64,000 nt of DNA from Haloferula helveola (lineage in GTDB: Bacteria; Verrucomicrobiota; Verrucomicrobiia; Verrucomicrobiales; Akkermansiaceae), in contig NZ_AP024702.1 of NCBI RefSeq assembly GCF_037076345.1, positions 4,898,001 through 4,962,000 of the forward strand, in the 5' to 3' direction. Positions 34,924 through 42,912 of the stretch are shown here, in pieces. A model generated the notes under the pieces. That model was not told where the DNA came from. It made no database searches and saw only the letters and a program-made list of their open reading frames with translations. Each line of letters opens with the position of its first letter. Within the stretch, counting starts at the first letter, position 1. A program made the translations under genes and the position numbers.

Positions 34924-35199
34924 TCAGCGGCTCAGCAGGATCGCCGCAACCGCGACTGCGGCGATGACCGCGAGTATCAGCGCGATCAGGTAAGCTCCCC
35001 AGTTGGAGCGACCTCTACCGTGGCGATGCGGCTCGGCTTTTGCCGCGGGCGCTTGGCGTGAACTTGCGGCAAACTTGCGCGCCAAGTCGTCGAGGTGGTT
35101 GTTGGGGTCGTGTTTCAAAAGGGGAACGAAACGTGAACACCGCGCAGAGTGCACGGTGCACGATTGCTTGCAAGCGCCCAGATTTGCCAAGTTGGACAT
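34924..35199 (-). CDS. Possible small protein with C-terminal membrane helix
   Basis: The frame encodes 91 residues. The last 25 (about NWGAYLIALILAVIAAVAVAAILLS) form one clear transmembrane helix, preceded by a basic, proline-poor region (AEPHRHGRGRS). A helix at the extreme C-terminus is the main argument that this frame is real. A shorter version could begin at a TTG 24 codons in (KHDPNNHLDDLARKFAASS). No ribosome-binding site is obvious and I recognise no family. Confidence 0.4.
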   Translation of the reverse strand: MSNLANLGACKQSCTVHSARCSRFVPLLKHDPNNHLDDLARKFAASSRQAPAAKAEPHRHGRGRSNWGAYLIALILAVIAAVAVAAILLSR

Positions 35200-35478
35200 C
35201 GTTGGTCTTGGTCTCGTATGACGAAGAGGTCACAGGGCTCTAGACGGGTCCGTGCCGAGTTTTCAAAAGGTGAGGATTGGGGATGGGGCGGTCCTGACGG
35301 GCGCTGACGACCGAAATTGGTGAAGCAGCAATTCTGTTTCGTTCGCGGGAATTGGGGTGGCCGCTAAGGGCCGGTGAATCAAGGGATTCGGGGTGGGTGA
35401 CCGCCGGGAGTGCAGGGGCATTGGACGGATCGCCGGGACGGGTTGTGTGAAGTCCGGAAAACTTTTTTTGCGCATCCG

Positions 35479-35508
35479 TGTCGGGTTTCGCGACGGATCC
35501 GTGTGTTT
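35479..35508 (+). promoter_or_regulatory. Promoter-like bipartite element 1 (TGTCGGGTT ... GTGTTT)
   Basis: TGTCGGGTT at 35479-35487 is followed after 15 bases by GTGTTT at 35503-35508. The geometry equals that of three other sites in this window (42841, 46846, 54276). The spacing suits an ECF-type sigma factor. The start codon of the downstream gene is 195 bases away. Confidence 0.6.
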
Positions 35509-35564
35509 CAGGACAAGGCGGGTCGATCCCATTCATCCGCTCCAACCCAATCGGGGGATTTGAA

Positions 35565-35591
35565 CCCCCCAACAGACCCAAAACCCGAATC
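35565..35591 (+). promoter_or_regulatory. Shared upstream element CCCCCCAACAG-N9-CCGAATC, copy 1
   Basis: CCCCCCAACAG at 35565-35575 and CCGAATC at 35585-35591 are separated by nine bases. The identical pair with the same spacing occurs at 42757-42783, also before a giant secreted-protein gene. Its role is unknown. The first part also forms a GGGGG/CCCCC hairpin with 35553-35557. Confidence 0.45.
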
Positions 35592-35702
35592 CCCAGCGCA
35601 AAGCGAACCCCTGCGTGCATTCCTCCCGAGCCTTGCCGGAGCAGCTCCCTCCGTCGAGCGGCCCAAGGCCCGGCAAACCTCTCTGAATCCAACAATAGCC
35701 CA

Positions 35703-38700
35703 ATGAAACCGAACGCCACGAAGCCCAACCTTTTCGAAGGTTCCCCGCTGACACCGCTCGCCGCGATTTCCCTCGCGGCGTTTGCTACGCCCTTGGCCCA
35801 AGCGGCTGCCCCTCCGATCACTTGGGTCGGCGGCACCACTGGAGTCGAGCAGGACTGGAACACGATCGCCAACTGGAGCGGTGACCCGACGGGTCAGTCC
35901 ATCGGCGTCGATATCGCCACCGGCAACACGCCAATCATCACCGCGACCCCGACCTTCACTCCGGTCGACATCCTCGTGGGTCAGGGCGGAAACTCGGGTA
36001 AGCTCGACCACAGCGCGGGCGATCTCGCCACGGGCACCGGCAACTGGGCCTTCATCGGTCTCGATGCGGGCAGCGTCGGCACCTACAACATCACCGGCAC
36101 GGCAAACTTCAGTGCCTCGCGTGTGATGCTCGGTGCGGCCGGTCAGGGCACGATGACCGTCAACACCTCGGGAGTCGTCGATATCTACGGCGCGAACCCC
36201 GGCGGCTGGTGGGAGCAGGACAACTTCGACATGGGCCGTGACTTCGGCAGCTCCGCCACGCTCAATATGCAGGCGGGCACCTTCAATTCCGCGAACGGAA
36301 CGATGTGGCTCGGCTGCTTCGGTGGTAGCGCCACGCTGAACCAGTCGGGTGGCACCATGAACCTCGGCGGTATCGAACTCGGTCGCTTCGGCGACGGCGA
36401 TCCTGCCCACGTGACGACCGGTATCGCCAACATCACCGGCGGTATCCTGAATTTCGACAACATCGTGGCTGTCGGTGCGGGTGGTGCGGCGGACGTCGTT
36501 TCCGGTGCCATCAACGTGACCAACGCCACGGTGAACTGCGAAAACGACCTGCGCGTCGGTTCGGGCGGTGGAGCAGGCAGCTCCGGCGTCATGAACGTCA
36601 ATAACGGTGCGACGGTCAGCGTCGGCACCGCGACCCAGCGCTGGTTGATCGTCGGAACCTACGACGGCATCGACGGTACGCTCAACGTCAACACGGGCGG
36701 CACGGTGAACCTGAATGCAGGCACCGACCTCGTGACCGGACCTTGGGGTAACGGCGGCGCACGCCTGATCAACATCAACGGCGGCCAGATCATCGGTGGT
36801 GACAACACCTTCGTGGACTTCGGCTACGATAACGCCGGCTCCAACGCCCTCACCGTCCAAAATGGCGGTCTGCTTGAGTTTGCGGGTATCTTTGGCGGTG
36901 GCAGCACCGACAAGACCGTCAATCTCGATGATGCGACTCTTCGCGCCACGTTGGACAACCCGAACTTCATCAACTTCACGGGATCCGGAACCGAAACCGT
37001 GAATGTCTTCGCGGGCGGTGTGACGATCGACACCAACACCCTCACCCTCGGGGTGCAGGACGCGCTGCTTGAAGATGCGGTTTCGACCGGTGGTGGCCTC
37101 GACGTCATCGGGGAAGGTATCCTTCGTCTCTACGGAGCTCACACCTTCACCGGCGCGACGACCGTTGCCGGCTACACCCGCCTCGGTGGTAGCGGCTCGT
37201 TCGCGGGTCCGATGGTGCTGAGCGACGACGCCGAATTCGACTTCGTCAACGGAGCCGCGACCGATGTGCTCGAACTGCAGAACGGTCTGTCGCTCGCGAC
37301 CTGGAACTACATGACCTTCGAGGTCGGCAGCGCTTCCGCTGACCAGGTTTCGATCACCGGTGGCACCTACACCGCTCCGGGCAACACCGTCACCATCGAT
37401 CTCGAGGTGGTCGGAACGCTCGGTCTCGGCACCCGCACGCTGATCAGCGGCGCGACCGGCATCGACGTCAACGACTTCTCGGTCTCCAGCTCGGCTCCGA
37501 CCGGATACGACTGGGAACTCCAGGTCGCCGGCGATGAGCTGCAACTGGTGATCACCTCGCTCGCTCCCGCCACCGCCTTCTGGAAGGGCGGCGAAGATGC
37601 CTACTGGGATTCTCCGGACGGCGCGGGCTTCAACTGGGCCACCGATGACACCGGCGCGAGCAGCACCGTTGTGGCACCGGATGTCCCGACCGACGTGGTC
37701 TTCTCGGCCGATGGCGCCGCCAACGAAGCCACGATCCTCGGCTCGGACTTCGAGATCAAGAGCCTCGCCTTCGATGCTTCGGCTGGCAACGTGACGATCG
37801 GCGCTGATGCTGCCGAAGTCCTCACGGTGACCTCCGGCATCACCAACGGTTCGGCCAACGAGCAGATCTTCAACGCAGGAGTGATGCTCGCGGGTGACCA
37901 GTCGCTCGATGCCGCTGCCAACCTCACCTTCAACGGTGCGACCGATTCGACCGGTGTCCTCACCAAGATCGGTGCGGGAACCGCGACCTTCGGCGCCTAC
38001 ACCGCCGACGCCTACGTCGCGGTGAACGAAGGCTCGGCTGTCTTCAACGGTGCCACCACGCTGTTTGGCGACATCGGTATCGCTGACGGAGTCGGCAACG
38101 CTGGTGCGCTTACAGTGACCCCGACCGGCAGCATCTCGATGCCCGGACGGTTCTTCTTCGCCGGCCGCAACCAAGGTAACGGCTCGGTGACCGTCGACGG
38201 CGGTTCGATCAGCGCGGATGGCATCCGCGTCGCATCGAGCGCCTGGACCGGCGCGCTGACCCAAGGTCAGATCGATATCATCAACGGTGGTTCGATCACG
38301 ACGAGCGGAACCTTCATGGTTCAGGACGGCAACGGCTTCGACGAGCAGAACCAAGGCACGGTCAACGTGACCAACGGCACCGTGACTTCGGAAGGCGATC
38401 TGATCATCGCCCACGCCGGTAACAACACCGCGCTGGGAACGATGAACGTCGGATCCAACGGTGTGGTCAACGTGGCCTCCGCCACCTACCGCTGGCTGAT
38501 CCTCGGCCGCTACGACGGTGCCAAGGGTATCCTCAACGTCGGCAACGGCGGTGTGGTCAACGTCAACGCAGGAACCGACATGAAGATGGCGCTCAACGGC
38601 GGTAGCCACGAAGTGACCGTCGACGGCGGCATGATCAACGGCTCCGGTGGTGTCATCGAAGCTGGAACCGGCACGATCACCATCCGCAACGGCGGCGAGG

Positions 38701-39686
38701 TCAAGGGCTTCGCGCTTGATGCCTGGAACGGAAGCACCGTGATCGAAAGCGGTGGTGTCCTCGAAGCTCGCTGGATCGCCACGGGCGGTTCGGGAACGGT
38801 CTCCGTCGACGGCGGAACGCTCCGCGCCAGCGTGAGCGACCCGAACTTCCTCAACTTCTGGGGTGGCGCCTCGACATCGCTGACCATCAACGGCGGCGGT
38901 ATGACGATCGATTCGAACGGCTTCGACATCGGTTCGCTCAAGGGACTCCTCGGTGGCACCGGCAACGGCGGCCTGACCAAGGCCGGGGCCGGCACCTTCA
39001 CGATGAACGGTGTCAGCACCTTCACCGGCAACACCACGGTCAACGGCGGCACGCTTGCGATCAACGGCACCTCGCTGTCCGACACCGCCACGCTCTTCAT
39101 CAACACCGGAGCGGTGGTCAACGTGACCGGCACCGAAGTGGTGGCCGCTCTCGACTTCGGCAGCGGGCCGGTTGCGGCCGGCACCTACGGTGCGACCGGT
39201 TCGGGCGCGGACAACATCGACGACGTCCACTTCACCGGTGCCGGTGTGGTCAGCGTGGTCGCGGTCAGTGGTTCCCCGTATGACGCATGGTCCGGTGGCG
39301 AAGCCTTCGAGGACGACAAGAACGGTGACTCGGTCCCGAACGGACTCGCCTTCCTCCTCGGTGCTACCAGCCCGGATGAGAACGCCCTCGGCCTTCTCCC
39401 GACTGCGACCAGCACCGGTGGCGGCGGACTGGTCCTGAACTTCAGCATGCTGAATGCCGCAGCCCGCGGTGCCGCGACCCTGAGCGTCGAGCACAGCAGC
39501 GACCTCGGCGTCCTCGATGCCTGGACCACGGTCCTCGTTCCCGAAGTCAGCGGCGGTCCGACCAGCGGAGTGACCTTCGTGATCACCCCGAACGGCGACC
39601 TCAACGACGTCCAAGCGACGATCGGTTCGGCCCAAGCTGCCGACGGCCGCCTGTTCGGTCGCCTCTTCGGAGAGACCGGCGAGTAA
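35703..39686 (+). CDS. Giant secreted beta-helix/autotransporter-passenger-like protein
   Basis: The 1327-residue protein has a signal peptide ending near LAQAA. Its body is rich in Gly, Asn, Thr and Val with repeats of the type GTLNVNTGGTVNLNAG, and a passenger-type repeat near 1090-1125 (LTKAGAGTFTMNGVSTFTGNTTVNGGTL). It contains a long internal duplication: residues about 220-500 resemble about 835-1120 (RWLIVGTYDGIDGTLNV against RWLILGRYDGAKGILNV). No outer-membrane barrel follows; residues 1191-1327 are the GDSVPNGLAFLLG-type C-terminal module instead. It is probably a surface or matrix protein. It has an ECF-like promoter upstream and a strong terminator downstream. Its C-rich wobble positions suggest high expression. 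Confidence 0.88.
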   Translation: MKPNATKPNLFEGSPLTPLAAISLAAFATPLAQAAAPPITWVGGTTGVEQDWNTIANWSGDPTGQSIGVDIATGNTPIITATPTFTPVDILVGQGGNSGKLDHSAGDLATGTGNWAFIGLDAGSVGTYNITGTANFSASRVMLGAAGQGTMTVNTSGVVDIYGANPGGWWEQDNFDMGRDFGSSATLNMQAGTFNSANGTMWLGCFGGSATLNQSGGTMNLGGIELGRFGDGDPAHVTTGIANITGGILNFDNIVAVGAGGAADVVSGAINVTNATVNCENDLRVGSGGGAGSSGVMNVNNGATVSVGTATQRWLIVGTYDGIDGTLNVNTGGTVNLNAGTDLVTGPWGNGGARLININGGQIIGGDNTFVDFGYDNAGSNALTVQNGGLLEFAGIFGGGSTDKTVNLDDATLRATLDNPNFINFTGSGTETVNVFAGGVTIDTNTLTLGVQDALLEDAVSTGGGLDVIGEGILRLYGAHTFTGATTVAGYTRLGGSGSFAGPMVLSDDAEFDFVNGAATDVLELQNGLSLATWNYMTFEVGSASADQVSITGGTYTAPGNTVTIDLEVVGTLGLGTRTLISGATGIDVNDFSVSSSAPTGYDWELQVAGDELQLVITSLAPATAFWKGGEDAYWDSPDGAGFNWATDDTGASSTVVAPDVPTDVVFSADGAANEATILGSDFEIKSLAFDASAGNVTIGADAAEVLTVTSGITNGSANEQIFNAGVMLAGDQSLDAAANLTFNGATDSTGVLTKIGAGTATFGAYTADAYVAVNEGSAVFNGATTLFGDIGIADGVGNAGALTVTPTGSISMPGRFFFAGRNQGNGSVTVDGGSISADGIRVASSAWTGALTQGQIDIINGGSITTSGTFMVQDGNGFDEQNQGTVNVTNGTVTSEGDLIIAHAGNNTALGTMNVGSNGVVNVASATYRWLILGRYDGAKGILNVGNGGVVNVNAGTDMKMALNGGSHEVTVDGGMINGSGGVIEAGTGTITIRNGGEVKGFALDAWNGSTVIESGGVLEARWIATGGSGTVSVDGGTLRASVSDPNFLNFWGGASTSLTINGGGMTIDSNGFDIGSLKGLLGGTGNGGLTKAGAGTFTMNGVSTFTGNTTVNGGTLAINGTSLSDTATLFINTGAVVNVTGTEVVAALDFGSGPVAAGTYGATGSGADNIDDVHFTGAGVVSVVAVSGSPYDAWSGGEAFEDDKNGDSVPNGLAFLLGATSPDENALGLLPTATSTGGGGLVLNFSMLNAAARGAATLSVEHSSDLGVLDAWTTVLVPEVSGGPTSGVTFVITPNGDLNDVQATIGSAQAADGRLFGRLFGETGE

Positions 39687-39703
39687 TCGTGCGACTTCCA
39701 ACT

Positions 39704-39779
39704 CCTGCCGTCGCGCATGCGGCGGCAGGGGTTTCACTCTCGCGGACTCCCGATCCGTGCATGGGTTTCGCACGGATCG
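39704..39779 (+). repeat. Two consecutive hairpins after the giant protein gene
   Basis: Hairpin one pairs CCTGCCG (39704-39710) with CGGCAGG (39723-39729). Hairpin two pairs CGATCCGTGC (39751-39760) with GCACGGATCG (39770-39779). Neither is followed by a T-run. Together with the terminator at 39798 they make a three-stem 3' end. Confidence 0.6.
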
Positions 39780-39797
39780 AGAAAAAGTGAGCCCTTT

Positions 39798-39829
39798 GGC
39801 CGGAGCAGGTGCATCTGCTCCGGCCTTTT
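39798..39829 (+). terminator. Intrinsic terminator of the giant secreted protein gene
   Basis: GGCCGGAGCAG (39798-39808) pairs perfectly with CTGCTCCGGCC (39815-39825) across a six-base loop and is followed by TTTT. This is a textbook plus-strand terminator. On the minus strand no T-run follows, so it should not stop the convergent kinase transcript. Confidence 0.88.
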
Positions 39830-39884
39830 CGTGTACCGGCGCAGGCAATTGGAGGATGTCCCGTCCCCGGTCAGTGGCGGAGTT

Positions 39885-42095
39885 TCAGGAGTCGGTGCTT
39901 TCGGGATCGTCTCCCATCAGCTTCTCCGCCTCTTCGCAGAGGATGCGGGCATTGTACCAGTCGAACCAGTAGCCACCCTCCTCGGTCCAGTGGATGTAGT
40001 CGCCTTCGAAATGTTCGTCGACCGCCCGGCGGGCTGATGAGAGCTCCGCGTAGCCCTCCTTCTCGCGTCCACTGCGGTAGAGAGCCATCGCGAGCACGGC
40101 ACGAAGTGAAGCATCTCGCGAGTGGCTGATATTCGGGTGCTGCAAGCCGCGGCGGGCCCAGCTTTCGGCCAGCGCGAATTCCCCGTTGCGGTAGGCTCCG
40201 AGAGTGAGGCTCAGCATTTGCCACGCCTCCATGACCTCCTGCTGAAGGTCCTCGCGGCTCCAGGGAAGATTCGAGTCGAGAAGCTTGAGCATCGGATTCA
40301 AACGCTCCAGCAAGTCAGGATCGGGTGGGATGATGAGGCAGGTCTTGAGGATCTCGTCGACGGTGAACGGGTGGGTGGCATCCGAGAAACGGGTTGCCGC
40401 CATTTGTCGGAGTTCCTCGTAGTGTTCGAGATCTCCGGCTGCCACCAGCGCGGCCGAGGCCGCGACAAAGTGGATGGAGATCGACTCCGAGTTCGACTTG
40501 TCGACGGTCGAGAGCGACTGCGCCACGGCGGCGAAGCGCTTCGCCGCTTCTTCCAACCGTCCCTGCGGCAACAGCCATTCGCCGACCGCGCGGAAGGTGT
40601 CCGCGGCTTCGAGGGAGTTCGGAACGTTGCTGAGTTCGATGTCCTCGACCAGAGCGTTGGCTTCCTCGAGCCGGTTGTCGCGGATCCACACGGCCGCCTG
40701 GGACACGGCCTCGCCGGCTTCCGCCCGTTTCCGGAGCTCGGCCTCGAGTGCCCGCGCCCGATTGGAGGCTTCCGTGAGCCGCTCTTGCTCCTTCTTTGCC
40801 TCCGCTTCAGCAAAAAACAGCCAGGTGGATACTCCGAAGCCACCGGCAAGGGCGACAACGGCCACCGTGCCGACCGCGAAGACGACCTTGTTGCGCTGGA
40901 CCAGCTTGCGGAGCCGGTAGCCGCGATTGCCTTTGCTGGCGGTGATGGGTTCGTGGTTGAGGTACCGGGAAAGCTCCGCAGCCAGTTCGTTGGCCGTCGC
41001 ATACCGGTCCTGACGGTTCACCTGCATCGCCTTCATCACGATCGCGTCGAGATCCCCACGCAGGGTCTTGAGCAGTTTGGCGGGCTCGATCCGGCGCGTG
41101 GTCGAAATCTCCTCCAGCGCTTCGGGCGGAAGTGCCTTGAGCGACTCGGAAGGGCTGAGGACGGACTCGCGCCGGAGCATGCGGCCGAGTTTGTCGCGGT
41201 CGAAGGGCTCGAATCTCTTCGGATCCCGCGGAGTCGATCCGGTGAGGAGTTCGTAGAGAACCACGCCTAGGCTGTAGATGTCGCTGCGAGAGTCGATGTC
41301 GAGGCCGCGTCCGTCGACCTGCTCAAGGCTCATGTAGGCCGGAGTTCCGATCGACAGGAACGCCGAGGGGGTGGGTTGGTTCGCAAACTCGCCCTCCATT
41401 GCTTTCGCGATCCCGAAGTCGATGACCTTCGGTGTCGCGGCGCCATCGAGCATCGTGATCAGGATGTTCGACGGTTTGATGTCGCAATGAATGATGCCTT
41501 TCTGGTGGGCGTGCTGGATTGCCTTGCAGACCGCGATGAACATCCGGATGCGTTCGGTGAGGCCGATCCGGTTCTCGTCGCAGAACTTCGTGATCCATGT
41601 TCCGTCCACCAGTTGCATCACGAAGAACGGGCGGCCTGAGGCGGTGGATCCGGCGTCGAGCACCCGTGCGATGTTCGGGTGGTCCATCAGCGCCAGCGTC
41701 TGGCGCTCCATTTCGAAACGGGAAATGATATGCTCGGTGTCGATTCCCGGGCGCACGATCTTCAGCGCGACCTTGCGCCGGACCGGTTCGGTCTGCTCGG
41801 CGAAGTAAACCACTCCGAAGCCGCCGTCGCCGACCCGGTCAATGATCCGGTAACGGCCAATGCGGGTATCGAGCTCCTCCGAGTCGTCCGACTTTTCAGG
41901 GGTGCTTGGTTTCTTTTCCTCGGGCTTCGCGTCGAAGTACGACTCCGCTTCGGTCTGGATTTTGAAAAGCGACTCGATCCGCTCGCGCATCGCCGGGTCA
42001 TCCTTGCAGGCTCCGTCGAGCAAGGCTTGGATGTCGGCCTCGTCCTCAAGTCCGGAGACCGCGAGAAACAGGGCCTTTTCGTAGGCGCGATCCAT
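39885..42095 (-). CDS. Membrane-bound PknB-type Ser/Thr protein kinase with HCD catalytic loop
   Basis: The 736-residue protein has a kinase domain at about 80-380: glycine loop GDGGFGVVY, ATP-binding Lys112 in VALKIV, catalytic loop H203-C204-D205-I-K-P-S-N, D226-F-G and GTPAYMSLEQ. The usual Arg of HRD is Cys here (codon TGC) and the Pro of the PEQ motif is Leu, while catalytic Asp205, Lys207 and Asn210 are intact. A transmembrane helix lies at about 404-427, followed by a coiled coil and a helical region of possible TPR type. The N-terminal 75 residues are charged. It lies 15 bases downstream of the ECF sigma gene, a pairing typical of Planctomycetes and Verrucomicrobia. Confidence 0.92.
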   Translation of the reverse strand: MDRAYEKALFLAVSGLEDEADIQALLDGACKDDPAMRERIESLFKIQTEAESYFDAKPEEKKPSTPEKSDDSEELDTRIGRYRIIDRVGDGGFGVVYFAEQTEPVRRKVALKIVRPGIDTEHIISRFEMERQTLALMDHPNIARVLDAGSTASGRPFFVMQLVDGTWITKFCDENRIGLTERIRMFIAVCKAIQHAHQKGIIHCDIKPSNILITMLDGAATPKVIDFGIAKAMEGEFANQPTPSAFLSIGTPAYMSLEQVDGRGLDIDSRSDIYSLGVVLYELLTGSTPRDPKRFEPFDRDKLGRMLRRESVLSPSESLKALPPEALEEISTTRRIEPAKLLKTLRGDLDAIVMKAMQVNRQDRYATANELAAELSRYLNHEPITASKGNRGYRLRKLVQRNKVVFAVGTVAVVALAGGFGVSTWLFFAEAEAKKEQERLTEASNRARALEAELRKRAEAGEAVSQAAVWIRDNRLEEANALVEDIELSNVPNSLEAADTFRAVGEWLLPQGRLEEAAKRFAAVAQSLSTVDKSNSESISIHFVAASAALVAAGDLEHYEELRQMAATRFSDATHPFTVDEILKTCLIIPPDPDLLERLNPMLKLLDSNLPWSREDLQQEVMEAWQMLSLTLGAYRNGEFALAESWARRGLQHPNISHSRDASLRAVLAMALYRSGREKEGYAELSSARRAVDEHFEGDYIHWTEEGGYWFDWYNARILCEEAEKLMGDDPESTDS

Positions 42096-42110
42096 GAGGG
42101 GCGACGGCGG

Positions 42111-42668
42111 TCAGCACCGCTCGGTGATGATTTGGTAGAGCCGGCTGCGGGCGTAAGCCCACTTGCGCTCGATCGTCCGTTCCGCCACCTCGTCCATGGC
42201 GGCGATCTCCTTGTTCGTCAGGCCGCCGAAGAACTTGAGGGTGACGACGCGGGCGCTGTCCGGATCCTCTTTCTCGAGCGAGACGAGGGCTTCATCGACG
42301 TCGAGAATCCGGTCCTCCTGCGCGGTGTCGGCCACCTCGAGAGTGGAAATGTCGAGCTTGGGCCGGTCGGAACCCCGCTTGAGGCTGGATTTGGCCCGCG
42401 CCCGGTTGACGAGGATGTGCCGCATCGCGATCGCCGCGGCCCGGAAGAAATGGGCCCGGTCGTTCCACTTCTTGTCGGCATTGGCCGTCAGGCGCAGCCA
42501 TGCCTCGTGGACGAGGGCGGTCGCCTGGATCGTCTGGCCGGGCGCCTGGCCGGACATCCGCTTGGTGGCCAGCGAGCGCAACTCGTCATAGACGAGGGGA
42601 AGCATTTCCTCGGAGACGTGAAGCGAATTGCCGCTCGCGGCTTCCAGGATTTTCTCGATTTCGCTCAT
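42111..42668 (-). CDS. ECF-type RNA polymerase sigma factor (Sigma70_ECF family, kinase-linked)
   Basis: The 185-residue protein has region 2 (LPLVYDELRSLATKRMSG, then QTIQATALVHEAWLRL) and region 4 (DSARVVTLKFFGGLTNKEIAAMDEVAERTIERKWAYARSRLY). The pattern is that of PF07638-type ECF factors common in Planctomycetes and Verrucomicrobia, which tend to be encoded next to Ser/Thr kinases. No anti-sigma factor is nearby, so control by the downstream kinase is plausible. Both flanking giant genes carry the same promoter-like element, making them candidate targets. The start MSEIEKIL has no clear ribosome-binding site. Confidence 0.92.
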   Translation of the reverse strand: MSEIEKILEAASGNSLHVSEEMLPLVYDELRSLATKRMSGQAPGQTIQATALVHEAWLRLTANADKKWNDRAHFFRAAAIAMRHILVNRARAKSSLKRGSDRPKLDISTLEVADTAQEDRILDVDEALVSLEKEDPDSARVVTLKFFGGLTNKEIAAMDEVAERTIERKWAYARSRLYQIITERC

Positions 42669-42756
42669 TTCTGGAGGATCAAGGCGGCTTCAGCGCCCGA
42701 GGCGGTGAATTGGGGTTCCTTGATCGAATTTCTGGGGTTTCCCAATGAATACGAAG

Positions 42757-42783
42757 CCCCCCAACAGGGTGTCCATCCGAATC
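42757..42783 (+). promoter_or_regulatory. Shared upstream element CCCCCCAACAG-N9-CCGAATC, copy 2
   Basis: CCCCCCAACAG at 42757-42767 and CCGAATC at 42777-42783 match copy 1 at 35565-35591 exactly in both words and in spacing. Here the element lies upstream of the promoter-like box, between the divergent sigma gene and the 1299-residue protein gene, so it could act on either. Confidence 0.45.
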
Positions 42784-42840
42784 TGGGAGGTGGAAAGGGT
42801 CGGATCCAAGGAGTGTAGCCCCGCAGGTGGGCAATGACCA

Positions 42841-42870
42841 TGTCGGGTTTCGGTGTCGGAATGTGTCTTT
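42841..42870 (+). promoter_or_regulatory. Promoter-like bipartite element 2 (TGTCGGGTT ... GTCTTT)
   Basis: TGTCGGGTT at 42841-42849 and GTCTTT at 42865-42870 have the common 15-base spacing. The first 12 bases (TGTCGGGTTTCG) are identical to element 1. The start of the downstream gene is 43 bases beyond the second box, a normal leader length. Confidence 0.65.
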
Positions 42871-42912
42871 GGGGGTGACGACCGACGATTCGGACGGTCG
42901 CCAGAAACCCAG

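Larger units (their letters stand above)
35200..35702. other. Long leader/intergenic region before the 1327-residue protein
   Basis: Five hundred bases hold no credible gene. They contain the promoter-like element at 35479-35508, the CCCCCCAACAG element at 35565-35591, and a palindromic ATCCGTG/ACGGATC sequence around 35474-35499 that resembles one after the gene at 39753-39778. If the promoter call is right, the transcript has an untranslated leader of roughly 190 bases. Confidence 0.55.

Noticed and set aside
35551-35575. A perfect tRNA T-arm-like sequence on the minus strand (GGGGG-TTCAAAT-CCCCC)
   Set aside because: No acceptor, D-arm or anticodon partner can be found in the next 60 bases. 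It could be a tRNA-end remnant or att site but is equally explained as a GC hairpin within the repeated CCCCCCAACAG element.
35508-39848. A 1446-codon minus-strand open frame opposite the giant secreted protein
   Set aside because: Its composition (Asp/Arg/His/Val-rich with no signal or motif) is the mirror of Gly/Asn/Thr codons on the plus strand, which carries a signal peptide, repeats and a terminator. It is an antisense shadow.
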